The notes: generated by a model not told the origin, from the letters alone. A stretch of DNA of 55,036 nt from Rhodospirillales bacterium (GCA_014380005.1 JACMKT010000054.1:1-55036); one strand, 5' to 3'. Numbered from the stretch's first letter, positions 16,885 through 26,651 are shown. Numbers and translations: made by a program.

Positions 16885-17568
16885 TAGTCTGCGCGGGAGC
16901 GGGCTTCATCGACGTAGTGATGGTAAAGTCGGGGGGCGTGGGCCGGGCAGTCCACCGCGCCGCGGTTTGCGGCAGCGCCAAACTCACTAATCGGCACACA
17001 TCATTGTGTCGCAAGCACGTTGGCACAGAGGGCTTGGCGTAGAGGGAGGGCACGTCACTGTCCACCCGGCTGCGGGTCAGGGCGCCCGCACTATCGGCAT
17101 TGAACGCCAGCGTCTGCTGGTCCAGTTCCTTGGCGTTGGCCGACACCTGCATGGTCAGCCGCGCCGGGCGGGTGTTCAGCAGGCCGGATTCTCCCAGATG
17201 CAAGCGGCCATGATGTTCATCCACCTCGTCGGGCGTCGGCGGCTTGAAACCCGAGAGCAGGCCGCCGGCGGCTTGCTTAAGGCTGGTGATGGTGGGGCCG
17301 CCGGGATTGAGCAGGCCGTCGATTTTGATCCCGTTTTGTTCATGCCAGGACTTAGCCGCTTCTCCTGCCGCTCACCCCAATAGCCCAGCGGGCCATCAGT
17401 GCGGGCCAGATCGTGGTGGCCAGTATTGCCGAGGATGGTTTCGACCTTAATGACATCCTCGCGCCGATTGGGCTGATCGGGGCCGACCGGGGCGCCGAGG
17501 GTGAAGAAGTCTTCGTCAAACGGCGATGATCCCCGCCTGCCAGGAAAACGATTGCCGACGTCGATCAT
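16885..17568 (-). pseudogene. Decayed gene with peptidoglycan-binding-like domain
   Basis: Reading from ATG 17568, residues 1 to about 70 are in one frame (MIDVGNRFPGRRG start); the domain continues in a second frame after a one-base loss near 17355-17365. Joined, VIKVETILGNTG, DGPLGYWGERQ and AAKSWHEQNGIKIDGLL match the PG_binding_1 pattern (two short helical halves with DG.(L/F)G and GI..DG). A further frame change near 17000-17040 leads to AVDCPAHAPRLYHHYVDEA, then the tandem repeat. At least two frameshifts make it a pseudogene unless sequencing errors are involved. Confidence 0.6.
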
Positions 17569-17719
17569 GCTTTGTTCTCTGCAATAGCCCGAGAGAGGGC
17601 GACCCTCAAAGAAGGCCGCCCGAACATGTCCAGCATGGCGCACAACTCGTGGCTGTTCGTCAAGGAAGTGGCTGCTCGTCAAGGAAGATTGTCCTACAGC
17701 CGGATTTCGCAAAAAGCCC

Positions 17720-18715
17720 CTAAACCCCCGCCGCCTCGCGCTTGGCCTTGATCTTGGCCCGGGCCTCCACCAGTTCGCGACCCATTTTGCGGATGTCGTG
17801 CAGCAGGGTTTCCACCACCAGGATGACCAGATCGGGGGTGCGGTTGAACTGGGCCTTCAGCGCCGCTTTGGGGATGACCAGACAGACGCTGTCCTCGGCG
17901 GCTTCGGCGGCGGCCATGCGGGGGTGGTCGTCGATCAGGGCCATTTCGCCGAACACGCCATTGGCGCCGATCTCGCCCAGGGGCACCTTGGCGCCGCCCA
18001 CTTCCTTGACGATGAGGATGCGGCCCTTCTCCACCACATAGGCCTCGTCGCCGCCATCGCCCTCGCTGAAGATGGCCTCGCCGGCCTTGAAGTGCTTGCG
18101 TGAGGTCTTGACGGCGCCCTCGGGCTTCGCCGGCGCGGGCTCCTCCTTCTTGAGGACGCGGCGCAAGGTGGGCTGAACGCTGCCCGGCGGCACGTCCACC
18201 AGCGGCGGCGGTTTGGGCAAGGGCGCATTGACCCGGCGTTCCATGCCCTCGGGCACCACGCGGTCCACGGTGCGGCGGCACGGCCCCACATAATCGGCGC
18301 TGCGCACGAACGGGCGCGGATTGACTAGGGCGTTGCGCACGCGGCGGAACAGGGAATCGGCAGAGACCGGCTTGACCAGGAATTCGTTGACCCCGGCGTT
18401 GCGCGCCTCGATCACCTTTTCCATCTCGGCCATGCCCGAGATCATGACGATGGGCACGTCCACGCAGGTGACTTCCTCACCGGCGCGGAGGATGCGGGTG
18501 AAGGCGACGCCGTCCATGGGTTCCATGTCGTGGTCCACCAGCACCAGATCCACCTTCTGGTCGCGCAGCAGCAGGACTCCGGCGGCGCCGTCCCCGGCCT
18601 CAGCCACGTTGCGCACGCCAAAGGAAAACAGGGCGGATTTGATGAAGGACCGCGCATAGCGGCTGTCGTCGATGATCAGCACAGTGACCGCGCTGAGGTC
18701 GATATCGACGATCAT
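17720..18715 (-). CDS. Receiver plus cyclic-nucleotide-binding protein
   Basis: A 331-residue protein: receiver domain (about 10-125, IIDDSRYARSFIKSA, Asp61 in LVLVDHDMEPMDG, Lys in LVKPVSAD), a proline-rich linker (about 160-200) and a cNMP-binding domain (about 205-320) with phosphate-cassette FGEMALIDDHPRMA (Arg266). No DNA-binding or enzymatic output follows; a short basic helix ends it. It may integrate phosphorylation and cAMP/cGMP by protein contact. ATG 18715 is best spaced from the GAGGGGGG site; ATG 18721 lies two codons earlier. Confidence 0.87.
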   Translation of the reverse strand: MIVDIDLSAVTVLIIDDSRYARSFIKSALFSFGVRNVAEAGDGAAGVLLLRDQKVDLVLVDHDMEPMDGVAFTRILRAGEEVTCVDVPIVMISGMAEMEKVIEARNAGVNEFLVKPVSADSLFRRVRNALVNPRPFVRSADYVGPCRRTVDRVVPEGMERRVNAPLPKPPPLVDVPPGSVQPTLRRVLKKEEPAPAKPEGAVKTSRKHFKAGEAIFSEGDGGDEAYVVEKGRILIVKEVGGAKVPLGEIGANGVFGEMALIDDHPRMAAAEAAEDSVCLVIPKAALKAQFNRTPDLVILVVETLLHDIRKMGRELVEARAKIKAKREAAGV

Positions 18716-18818
18716 GTCCATCCCCCCTCGCCGCTTGCGCACATGCACGCTCGTGTAGTTCTAAACCACCATGGCCCATGAACCAAGGCCCTAAGCTGTA
18801 TACGGAAGTTCCGTTCGC

Positions 18819-18832
18819 TTGACGGCGATCAA
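18819..18832 (+). promoter_or_regulatory. FNR/Anr-type box upstream of ubiTUV
   Basis: TTGAC-GGCG-ATCAA matches the FNR consensus (TTGAT-N4-ATCAA) at 9 of 10 positions. Its centre is about 41 bases before a start expected near 18867 with a GAGAAT -10 at 18855-18860, the usual class II activation distance. It lies 60 bases before ubiT. The same TTGACG could be a sigma-70 -35 with CTATGA at 18842. Confidence 0.6.
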
Positions 18833-18891
18833 GGTGGGGGGCTATGACCGTCAGGAGAATGCGCACCATCGTTTGAAGGACCAGTGCAGCC

Positions 18892-19569
18892 ATGATGGAA
18901 GGGCAGTTTCGGCCGGGTGCCAAACCCATGACGCCGCCGTTTTCGCCGGTGCTGCTGCTGGGCCTTGCGCTCAAGCCGCTGCGCCCGGCGCTGCTTCAGC
19001 CCATATTCGACGCCATGCTGCGGGTGGTGCGCAAACGCCACCCCGACATTTTGGAACGCATGGAGCCGTTCAAGGACAAGACCGTGTGCATCGACCCGGT
19101 CGATCTGCCCTTCGCCATCCTGCTGGAGCCCAATCCCGACGACCCGCGCCTGACCGTGCGCCGCTTCGTGGATGCGGATGAGGTGCACGCCACCATCCGT
19201 GGCCCGCTGGAGACCCTGATCGCTTTGTCCGAGGGCAAGGTGGACGGCGACGCCCTGTTCTTCTCGCGCCAATTGATCATCGAGGGCGACACCGAAGTGG
19301 TGGTGGCCCTGCGCAACGCCATCGACGGCGCCGGCATCGATCTGATGGAAGATTTGACCAGCGTGCTGGGACCGTTCGCCCGTCCGGCCAAACGCATGGC
19401 CGATGCCGCGCTGGAGGCTGCCGGCCATGTGCGCGCCAATGTGGAAGCCCTGCGCCAAGCCCTGATCGCGCCCGCCTTGCAGAACGCCGCGTCGCGCGAT
19501 GCCCGTCTGGCCGAGCTGGAGGCCGAAGTGAAGTCCCTGCGCAAGGCCAACCGCCGAGGACATGCCTGA
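18892..19569 (+). CDS. ubiT: UbiT, SCP2-domain lipid carrier for anaerobic ubiquinone synthesis
   Basis: A 225-residue protein with an SCP2-like lipid-binding domain: the early segment LRPALLQPIFDAMLRVV, the beta strands around ADEVHATIRGPLETLIALSEG and the DALFFSRQLIIEGDTEVVVALRNAID motif typical of UbiT. It is thought to present ubiquinone intermediates to UbiU-UbiV when oxygen is absent. The C-terminal 40 residues form a coiled coil. Start 18892 has GAAGGA upstream; Met at 18931 is an alternative. Its last base overlaps the ubiU start (ATGA-type overlap). Confidence 0.92.
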   Translation: MMEGQFRPGAKPMTPPFSPVLLLGLALKPLRPALLQPIFDAMLRVVRKRHPDILERMEPFKDKTVCIDPVDLPFAILLEPNPDDPRLTVRRFVDADEVHATIRGPLETLIALSEGKVDGDALFFSRQLIIEGDTEVVVALRNAIDGAGIDLMEDLTSVLGPFARPAKRMADAALEAAGHVRANVEALRQALIAPALQNAASRDARLAELEAEVKSLRKANRRGHA

Positions 19570-20573
19570 TGACCCGACCTGAACTGGCCCGACCTGAACT
19601 GGTCTGCCCCGCCGGCACTCCGGCGGCGCTGAAAAGCGCGGTGGATGCCGGCGCCGATTGCGTCTATGTGGGCTTTCGCGACGAGACCAACGCCCGCAAT
19701 TTCCCCGGTCTGAACTTCAGCCGCAAGGAATTGGCCGAGGGCATCGCCTATGCCCATGAGCGCGGCGCCCAGGTGCTGGTCGCCATCAATACCTTCCCCC
19801 GCGCCGGCCAGCCCGAGATTTGGCATGCGGCGGTGGACGACGCCGCCAAGCTGAAGGCCGATGCGGTGATCCTGGCCGATATCGGCCTGATCGCCTATGC
19901 CGCCGCCAAGCACCCCGAGCTGCGCCTGCATTTGTCCGTCCAGGCAGCAGCCTCCAACACCGAGGCCATTCGCTTCTACGCCGAACGCTTCGGCGTGCGC
20001 CGGGTGGTACTGCCGCGCGTCCTCACCGTGCAGGAAATCGCCGCGATCAACCCGCTGATCCGTCCGGTGGAAACCGAAGTGTTCGTCTTCGGCGGATTGT
20101 GTGTCATGGCCGAGGGCCGCTGCGCCCTGTCGTCCTATGCCACCGGCCAATCGCCCAACATGAACGGCGTGTGCTCGCCCGCCGCCCATGTGCGCTATGT
20201 GGACACCCCCACCGGCACCAAGTCGAAGCTGGCCGGGTTCACCATCAACGAATTCAGCAATGGCGAGCCGGCGGGCTATCCGACCCTGTGCAAGGGCCGC
20301 TTCAACGCCAACGGCAAGACCAGCTATCTGTTCGAGGAACCCACCTCGCTGAACACCATCGCCATGCTGCCCGATCTGGTCAAAGCCGGCGTCACCGCCT
20401 TCAAGATCGAAGGCCGCCAGCGCGGCCGCGCCTATGTGGCGGCGGTGGTCCAGGCCTTCCGCACCGGGCTGGACGCCGTGCTGGCGGGCCAGCCGGTTCC
20501 CGACATCGACCTTGACCGCATTACCGAGGGTGGCCGCCAAACCACCGGCGCCTATGAGAGGGCTTGGCGTTGA
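19569..20573 (+). CDS. ubiU: UbiU, O2-independent ubiquinone hydroxylase subunit (U32 family)
   Basis: A 334-residue peptidase-U32-fold protein. Cysteines at 178, 185, 202 and 241 (GGLCVMAEGRC, NGVCSP, TLCKGRF) have the same spacing as the [4Fe-4S] ligands of E. coli UbiU (169, 176, 193, 232). With UbiV it hydroxylates the quinone ring without oxygen, using prephenate as oxygen donor in later work on the system. Overlaps ubiT upstream and ubiV downstream, so the three are co-translated. Confidence 0.95.
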   Translation: MTRPELARPELVCPAGTPAALKSAVDAGADCVYVGFRDETNARNFPGLNFSRKELAEGIAYAHERGAQVLVAINTFPRAGQPEIWHAAVDDAAKLKADAVILADIGLIAYAAAKHPELRLHLSVQAAASNTEAIRFYAERFGVRRVVLPRVLTVQEIAAINPLIRPVETEVFVFGGLCVMAEGRCALSSYATGQSPNMNGVCSPAAHVRYVDTPTGTKSKLAGFTINEFSNGEPAGYPTLCKGRFNANGKTSYLFEEPTSLNTIAMLPDLVKAGVTAFKIEGRQRGRAYVAAVVQAFRTGLDAVLAGQPVPDIDLDRITEGGRQTTGAYERAWR

Positions 20574-21475
20574 GCAATATCTCCAGACTGACCCTGGGTC
20601 CCGTCCTGTTCAACTGGCGCCCGGAGACACTGCGCGATTTCTATTTCCGCATTGCCGACGAAGCCGATGTGGACACCGTCTGCGTGGGCGAAGTGGTGTG
20701 CTCCAAGCGCAGCCCGTTCTTCACCCCCCATCTGCCCGAAGTGATCGCCCGGCTGGCGAGCGCCGGCAAGGAAGTGGTGCTGTCGTCCCTGGCGCTGATC
20801 ATGACCCAGCGCGAAGTGAACGAGGCCCGCGATCTGGCCGGCACCGAAGGCTGGCTGGTGGAGGCCAACGACGTCTCGGTGGCCGCCATGATGGGCGCCA
20901 AGCCCTTCGCCATCGGCCCCATGGTCAATGTCTATAACGAAGGCACCCTGGCCTATCTGGAAAGCCTTGGCGCCATCCGTGCCTGCCTGCCCGCCGAACT
21001 GCCTGCCTCCATCATCGGCCAATTGGCCAAAACGGCTCAATGCGAGTTGGAGGTCCAGGCCTTTGGCCGGCTGCCCCTGGCCATCTCGGCACGGTGCTAC
21101 CATGCCCGCTCGCGCAACCTCGCCAAGGACGGCTGCCAATATGTCTGCGCCGACGATCCCGACGGCATGGCGGTGGACACCATTGATGACGAGGCCTTCC
21201 TGGCGGTCAACGGCACCCAGACCATGTCCTACCACTATTTGGATTTGCTGGGCGAGCTGACAAGCCTGCGGGATTTGGGCGTGCGCCGCTTCCGCCTGTG
21301 GCCGCAGAACGTGGACATGGTGGCGGTGGCCGCCCTGTTCCGCGGGGTGCTGAACGGGTCCATGGAGGTGGCCGAATCCGCGCGCCGATTGGCCGAGCTA
21401 TGCCCCAACGCCGAATTCGCCAACGGCTATATCCATGGCCGTGAGGGCCACGTTTTCGTGGAAGCCGACGAATAG
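20570..21475 (+). CDS. ubiV: UbiV, O2-independent ubiquinone hydroxylase subunit (U32 family)
   Basis: A 301-residue partner of UbiU. Cys38, Cys176, Cys189 and Cys193 correspond to the cluster ligands of E. coli UbiV (39, 180, 193, 197, same 13 and 4 spacing). The GPVLFNW start and RCYHARSRNLAKDGCQYVC motif are typical. The TTG at 20570, overlapping the ubiU TGA, sits seven or so bases after GAGAGG; an in-frame TTG two codons earlier is too close to it. Confidence 0.95.
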   Translation: MSNISRLTLGPVLFNWRPETLRDFYFRIADEADVDTVCVGEVVCSKRSPFFTPHLPEVIARLASAGKEVVLSSLALIMTQREVNEARDLAGTEGWLVEANDVSVAAMMGAKPFAIGPMVNVYNEGTLAYLESLGAIRACLPAELPASIIGQLAKTAQCELEVQAFGRLPLAISARCYHARSRNLAKDGCQYVCADDPDGMAVDTIDDEAFLAVNGTQTMSYHYLDLLGELTSLRDLGVRRFRLWPQNVDMVAVAALFRGVLNGSMEVAESARRLAELCPNAEFANGYIHGREGHVFVEADE

Positions 21476-21574
21476 CAGCCCCTTGTCCACAATCCAGCTC
21501 CCCGTCATAATGCACGTTGGGGAAGGACGCGGCATGGGGGACGCGTCCGCTCCGATGGGTCGAGGACTGGATTC

Positions 21575-22591
21575 ATGGCTGTTGCGGGAACCGACAAAAA
21601 AGGCGAAGCGGAAGACCACGTCGTCCGCTTCGAACATAAATTCTTCGCCTCGTTCGAAGATTTGTACTTCCGCCTGGACGAAACCGGCGTACCGGTGGCC
21701 GTCCTTAAACTCGCCAGTAACGAAGCCATCCTGAATTTCGACGGCATCCGCCGCGAATTCATGATGAACGACCAGACCACCGACGGCAAAATGCTGACGC
21801 GCGTGGCCGAGGGACTGCAATATGTGCGCGGCCTGCGCATTGGCGACACCCTGCCCAAGGAAATCATCACCCGCGAAGCGTCGTGGGAGCCCCAGGACCG
21901 CCATCTGCGCATCGCGCGGCAGCGCCTGACCATGCAATTGGTCACTTGGCTGACCGGCGCCGAGCATATTTTCAGCTCGGGCGAGGAATTACTGCAGATC
22001 GCCAACGACCCGCAGGTCAAGAAGAACGTCAGCCTCGCCTTCTCGGAAGCCGCCGAAGCCCTGGGCCTGGGCCGCGAGCAGCGCGAGGAGGTGGTGCGCT
22101 ACATCGAAATCCTCGCCAAGGAATTGGCCTATATCGAAGCCGAACGCGACATCTTCGCCGAGCTCAAGAAGATCGACGAAAAAATCGCCGGCCTGCGCCG
22201 CATCTACAGCTCTGACAAAGGCCTGATCGACACCACCGATCAGGTTGCCCGCCTGTCCCTGCGGGCGCTGAAAGTATTCCAGGATTTGTTCGATCAGGTG
22301 GATGCCCAGACCGGCGAAATCATCGCCATGCTGAAAAACATCGACAACCAGATCGACTATATCCGCAACGTGCGCGACGAATTGCACCGCCGCCTGCTGC
22401 CATGGGAAGACATCATTCCGGTGTGGAAGACGGTGTACGTGGTCAAGTCCGAGGAAAACGTCGTGCGCATCCGCGACATCTACCAATTCCTGGCACCGCG
22501 CTTCATGCAGGTGAACGAATGGGTGCTGGTGACCAAGCGCGGCTTCGAGGCGGGCAAGAAAAAGCCCATCGGCGGCGTGCTGCGCTGGTAG
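21575..22591 (+). CDS. Conserved unknown protein, helical/coiled coil
   Basis: I do not recognise this 338-residue protein. It is mixed at the N-terminus (VVRFEHKFFASFEDLYFRL) and mostly helical after residue 110, with a probable coiled coil (about 180-285: EEVVRYIEILAKELAYIEAE, KKIDEKIAGLRRI, MLKNIDNQIDYIRNVRDEL). No signal peptide or membrane helix. The C-terminus has a folded-looking tail (YQFLAPRFMQVNEWVLVTK). Codon use is like its neighbours, so it is a resident gene. GAGG precedes the ATG. It stands alone between ubiV and hisN. Confidence 0.8.
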   Translation: MAVAGTDKKGEAEDHVVRFEHKFFASFEDLYFRLDETGVPVAVLKLASNEAILNFDGIRREFMMNDQTTDGKMLTRVAEGLQYVRGLRIGDTLPKEIITREASWEPQDRHLRIARQRLTMQLVTWLTGAEHIFSSGEELLQIANDPQVKKNVSLAFSEAAEALGLGREQREEVVRYIEILAKELAYIEAERDIFAELKKIDEKIAGLRRIYSSDKGLIDTTDQVARLSLRALKVFQDLFDQVDAQTGEIIAMLKNIDNQIDYIRNVRDELHRRLLPWEDIIPVWKTVYVVKSEENVVRIRDIYQFLAPRFMQVNEWVLVTKRGFEAGKKKPIGGVLRW

Positions 22592-22667
22592 GGGCCTCCC
22601 TTTAGCCTCTGGTCATTACGGGCCGTTCGGGTCAAACTCCCACCGCTCCAACAGACCTAGGGATGCC

Positions 22668-23447
22668 ATGACGATTCCCTGCCCGCCCGAATTCGTCGCC
22701 CTGGCGGAAAAGCTGGCCGATGCCGCCCGCCCCATCATCCGCAAGTATTTCCGCACGCCGGTGACGGTGGACGACAAGCCCGATGCCTCGCCGGTGACCA
22801 TCGCCGACCGCGAGGTGGAAACCGCCATGCGGGCGCTGATCAACCAGACCTTCCCCGAGCACGGCATCCTGGGCGAGGAACACGGTTTCGAGAATGTGGA
22901 CGCCGAATATGTCTGGGTGCTGGACCCCATCGACGGCACCAAGGCGTTCATCACCGGCAAGCCCAGCTTCGGCACCCTGATCGCCCTGGCCCATCGCGGC
23001 ACCCCCATCCTGGGCGTCATCGATCAAGCCATCCTGTCCGAGCGCTGGCTGGGCGGCGTTGGTCACCCCACCACCTTGAACGGCAAGGCTGCCCATGTGC
23101 GCGCCTGCGATGCCCTGTCCAAGGCCTATGCCTACACCACCGGGCCGGAATTCTTCGACGAAGCCACCCTGCCGGCATGGAACCGCATCGCCGCACAGGT
23201 CAAGCAGCCGCGCTATGGCTGCGATTGCTATGCCTACGCCCTGCTGACCAGCGGCTTTGTGGATCTGGTGGTGGAGGCCGGCTTGAAGCCCTACGATTAT
23301 TCCGCCCTAGTGCCGGTCATCCAGAATGCCGGCGGTATCATCACCGATTGGGACGGCAAGGCGCTGACCATCGCCTCGGACGGCCGGGTCTGCGCCGCCG
23401 GCGACGCCCGCCTGCACGCCCAAGCATTAGAGGTACTGACCGGCTGA
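22668..23447 (+). CDS. hisN: Histidinol-phosphatase, inositol monophosphatase type
   Basis: A 259-residue Mg2+-dependent phosphatase of the inositol monophosphatase superfamily. Metal ligands are visible: Glu70/71 in ILGEEHG, Asp86 and Asp89 in VLDPIDGTKAF, and the later Asp in KPYDYSALVP. The details (GTKAFITGKPSFGTLIAL, CDCYAY) match the HisN branch, which removes phosphate from histidinol-phosphate in histidine synthesis. Close relatives act on inositol or nucleotide phosphates, so substrate is a family inference. Confidence 0.88.
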   Translation: MTIPCPPEFVALAEKLADAARPIIRKYFRTPVTVDDKPDASPVTIADREVETAMRALINQTFPEHGILGEEHGFENVDAEYVWVLDPIDGTKAFITGKPSFGTLIALAHRGTPILGVIDQAILSERWLGGVGHPTTLNGKAAHVRACDALSKAYAYTTGPEFFDEATLPAWNRIAAQVKQPRYGCDCYAYALLTSGFVDLVVEAGLKPYDYSALVPVIQNAGGIITDWDGKALTIASDGRVCAAGDARLHAQALEVLTG

Positions 23448-23508
23448 GGCTTGTGCCGCCCGGCACTTGCCGCCAAACTTCCCCCCGGTTTTGTCTCGAA
23501 AGTTGTCC

Positions 23509-25305
23509 ATGCGCCTCGCCGCGACCCTTGCCCTCGCCATCGTCGTGCTTGCAGGCCCCGCTTTGGGAGAGCCACGCCACGCCATCGCCATGCATGGCGA
23601 GCCCAAATACCGGTCCGGCTTCGCCCATTTCGACTACGTCAATGCCGACGCCCCCAAGGGCGGCGATTTGCGGCTGGCCGATCAGGGCACCTTCGACAAT
23701 CTCAACCCCTACATCGTCAAGGGCCAGACGCCCGAGCGCGTCGATGTGTTGGTGTTCGAGACCCTGCTGACATCCTCCGCCGACGAGCCGTTTTCCATGT
23801 ACGGCCTGATCGCCGAAAGCGTGGACACGCCGCCCGACCGCTCCTGGGCCACCTACACCATCCGCCCCCAGGCGCGCTGGCACGACGGCACGCCCATCAC
23901 CCCCGACGACGTCATCTTCAGCCTGGACATCCTGCGCGCCAAGGGCGCGCCCAATTACCGGTTCTATTATGCCGGGGTGGACAAGGTGGAGAAGGTGGGC
24001 GAGCGGGCGGTGAAGTTCACCTTCAAGCCGGGTGACAATCGCGAACTGCCGCTGATTGTGGGCGAGATGCCCATCCTGCCCAAGCATTACTGGCAGGGCC
24101 GGGTGTTCGAGAACACCACCCTGGAGCCGCCCTTGGGCAGCGGCCCCTATAAGATCGGCGCGTTCGAGCCGGGGCGCTTCATCGTCTATGACCGGGTCAA
24201 GGAGTATTGGGGCAAGGAACTAGCCGTGCGCCGGGGGCTCTATAATTTCGACCGGGTGCGCTACGATTTCTACCGCGATTCCACCGTGGCCCTAGAGGCA
24301 TTGAAGGCCGGCGAATACGATTTCCGCGAGGAGAACGAGGCGAAGAAATGGGCCACCGGCTATGAGGACTGGCCGGCACTGATTCAGGGCCGTGCCAAGA
24401 AGGAGCGGCTGGACAACCACAACCCCGCCGGCATGCAGTCCTACGCCTACAACACCCGCCGCCCGCTGTTCACTGACGCCAAGGTGCGCCAAGCCCTGGC
24501 CTATGCCTTCGATTTCGAATGGACCAACGCGAACCTGTTCTACGGCCAGTACCGCCGCACCGAGAGCTTCTTCGCCAATTCCGAACTGGCCGCCACCGGC
24601 CTGCCCGGCGCCGACGAATTGAAGGTGCTGGAGCCGCTGAAGGACAAGGTCCCGGCGGAGGTGTTCACCCAGACCTACCACGCCCCCAAAAGCGACGGTT
24701 CCGGCAACATCCGGCCCAATCTGCGCATGGCCATGACGCTGCTGGAAGACTCCGGCTGGCAAGTGGTCAACGGCATGCTGACCAAGGACGGCCAGCCCTT
24801 CCGTTTCGAAATCCTGCTGGCCCAGCCCACCTTCGAGCGGGTCACCCTGCCCTTCGTGCGCAATCTGCGCCGGCTGGGCATCGACGCCATTGTGCGCACG
24901 GTGGACACCACCCAATACGTCAACCGGGTGCGCAGCTTCGATTTCGACATGATCGTCATGAGCTGGGGCGAGTCGCTATCACCGGGCAATGAGCAAGCCA
25001 TGTTCTGGACCTCGGACGCCGCCGGCCAGCAGGGCAGCCGTAACATCCCCGGCATCAAAAATCCGGCAGTGGACCATTTGGTGGATCTGGTCATCAGCGC
25101 ACCCGACCGCGAATCCCTGGTGGCGCGCACCCGCGCCCTGGACCGGGTGCTGCTGTGGAACCATTACGTCATTCCGCAATGGCATCTGGGCTCGGACCGG
25201 CTGGCCTATTGGGACAAGTTCGGGCGCCCCGCCACCATCCCCATGAAGGGGTTCCAGCTGTTCTCGTGGTGGGCCAAGCCTGCCAAGACCGCACAGGGGG
25301 GCTGA
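23509..25305 (+). CDS. yejA: Oligopeptide ABC transporter substrate-binding protein
   Basis: A 598-residue periplasmic SBP family 5 protein with signal peptide (hydrophobic 4-18, cleavage near ALG-EP). It has [20 protein letters not shown] and TFDNLNPYI at the N-terminus and the family-5 [20 protein letters not shown] motif. Similar to YejA of E. coli (peptide and microcin C import). ATG 23509 is chosen because the signal peptide begins there; a longer TTG frame upstream adds nothing. First gene of the yejABEF operon. Confidence 0.93.
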   Translation: MRLAATLALAIVVLAGPALGEPRHAIAMHGEPKYRSGFAHFDYVNADAPKGGDLRLADQGTFDNLNPYIVKGQTPERVDVLVFETLLTSSADEPFSMYGLIAESVDTPPDRSWATYTIRPQARWHDGTPITPDDVIFSLDILRAKGAPNYRFYYAGVDKVEKVGERAVKFTFKPGDNRELPLIVGEMPILPKHYWQGRVFENTTLEPPLGSGPYKIGAFEPGRFIVYDRVKEYWGKELAVRRGLYNFDRVRYDFYRDSTVALEALKAGEYDFREENEAKKWATGYEDWPALIQGRAKKERLDNHNPAGMQSYAYNTRRPLFTDAKVRQALAYAFDFEWTNANLFYGQYRRTESFFANSELAATGLPGADELKVLEPLKDKVPAEVFTQTYHAPKSDGSGNIRPNLRMAMTLLEDSGWQVVNGMLTKDGQPFRFEILLAQPTFERVTLPFVRNLRRLGIDAIVRTVDTTQYVNRVRSFDFDMIVMSWGESLSPGNEQAMFWTSDAAGQQGSRNIPGIKNPAVDHLVDLVISAPDRESLVARTRALDRVLLWNHYVIPQWHLGSDRLAYWDKFGRPATIPMKGFQLFSWWAKPAKTAQGG

Positions 25306-25309
25306 AACT

Positions 25310-26413
25310 TTGCTCGCCTATGCCATCCGCCGTCTGGCCCTGATCCCGCTGACCCTGTTCGGCATCATCCTGATCAATTTCGTCGTCGTCCAACTGGCCC
25401 CCGGCGGCCCGGTGGAGCAGATGATCGCCCGCATCGAAGGCACCGCCGGGTCCGAATCCCAGCGCATCAGCGGCGGCGGCGGCGACATCCAGGCGACGCG
25501 GATGCAGCAAGGACGCGAGGGCACCACCGGCGCCTATCGCGGCGCCCAAGGCCTGGACCCGGCCTTCATCAAGGACATCGAAAAGCAGTTCGGCTTCGAC
25601 AAGCCGGCCCACGAGCGGTTCATCCAGATGGTGGGCAATTACGTGCGCTTCGATTTCGGCAAAAGCTTCTACCGCGACACCTCGGTGGTGGATTTGGTGC
25701 TGGAGAAGATGCCGGTGTCCATCTCCCTGGGCCTATGGACCACCTTCATCATCTATCTGGTCTCCATCCCCCTGGGCATCGCCAAGGCGCGGCGCGACGG
25801 TTCCACCTTCGACATCGCCAGTTCCTGGGCCATCATCATCGGCTATGCGGTGCCGGGCTTCCTGTTCGCCATCGCCCTGATCGTGCTGTTCGCCGGCGGG
25901 CGCTATTTCGCCTGGTTCCCGCTGCGCGGCCTGACCAGCCCCGATTGGGCGGAAATGACCGCTTGGGGCAAGGTGGTGGATTACTTCTGGCATCTGGCTT
26001 TGCCGGTCACCGCCTTGGTCATCGGCAGCTTCGCCGGCCTGACCATGCTGACCAAGAATTCCTTCCTGGAAGAGATCAACAAGCAATACGTGGTGACCGC
26101 AAGGGCCAAGGGCCTGACCGACAATCAGGTGCTATACGGCCATATCTTCCGCAACGCCATGCTGCTGGTAGTGGCGGGCTTCCCCGCCGCCCTGGTGGGC
26201 ATCCTGTTCACCGGCTCCATCCTGATCGAGATCATCTTCTCGCTGGATGGTCTGGGCCTGCTGGGCTATGAGGCGGTGGTCAACCGCGACTATCCGGTCA
26301 TGTTCGGCACGCTGTACATGTTCAGCATGCTGGGGCTGGTGCTGAATTTGATCAGCGATTTGACCTACCAATTCGTCGACCCGCGCATTGATTTTGGGAA
26401 GCGGGAGGTGTGA
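25310..26413 (+). CDS. yejB: Oligopeptide ABC transporter permease YejB
   Basis: A 367-residue inner-membrane permease of the DppB/OppB class: first helix right at the N-terminus ([25 protein letters not shown] region), a long periplasmic loop with [16 protein letters not shown], and the EAA loop [21 protein letters not shown]. The start is TTG 25310, four bases after the yejA stop, behind AGGGGGG. Between yejB and yejE lies a 238-base gap with an inserted repeat. Confidence 0.93.
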   Translation: MLAYAIRRLALIPLTLFGIILINFVVVQLAPGGPVEQMIARIEGTAGSESQRISGGGGDIQATRMQQGREGTTGAYRGAQGLDPAFIKDIEKQFGFDKPAHERFIQMVGNYVRFDFGKSFYRDTSVVDLVLEKMPVSISLGLWTTFIIYLVSIPLGIAKARRDGSTFDIASSWAIIIGYAVPGFLFAIALIVLFAGGRYFAWFPLRGLTSPDWAEMTAWGKVVDYFWHLALPVTALVIGSFAGLTMLTKNSFLEEINKQYVVTARAKGLTDNQVLYGHIFRNAMLLVVAGFPAALVGILFTGSILIEIIFSLDGLGLLGYEAVVNRDYPVMFGTLYMFSMLGLVLNLISDLTYQFVDPRIDFGKREV

Positions 26414-26487
26414 TGAAGGCGCTCATGCACATGCCCCCCTCCACCGTCATGGCCGGGTTTTCCGCATTGAAGTCCCATCCCCAAAAT

Positions 26488-26584
26488 CGTCATGGCCGGG
26501 CTTGTCCCGGCCATCCACGCGGTAAGAGCGGACATGGTGCCGGACGGAACCACGTGGATACGCGGGTCAAGCCCGCGCATGACG
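26488..26584. repeat. Inverted repeat with 32-nt arms (CGTCATGGCCGG family), copy A
   Basis: The arms at 26488-26519 and 26553-26584 are imperfect inverted copies; each begins or ends with CGTCAT and CGTGGAT and is itself a hairpin (CCGGGCTTGTCCCGG type). A further partial arm begins at 26445. It lies inside the yej operon between yejB and yejE. Related copies are at 34308 and 48005. Confidence 0.85.
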
Positions 26585-26651
26585 TTCTAGAGTGTGTCTG
26601 GCTTGGGTGCGTCACAACCGAATTTGTTAACCTAAGGACGGGGGCGCGCCC

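Noticed and set aside
16616-17224. 202-codon minus frame as an intact gene
   Set aside because: It begins in the middle of the peptidoglycan-binding domain and ends through the tandem repeat; it is part of the decayed gene.
18996-20540. 514-codon minus frame over ubiT-ubiU
   Set aside because: Antisense shadow of genes with matching Fe-S cysteine spacing.
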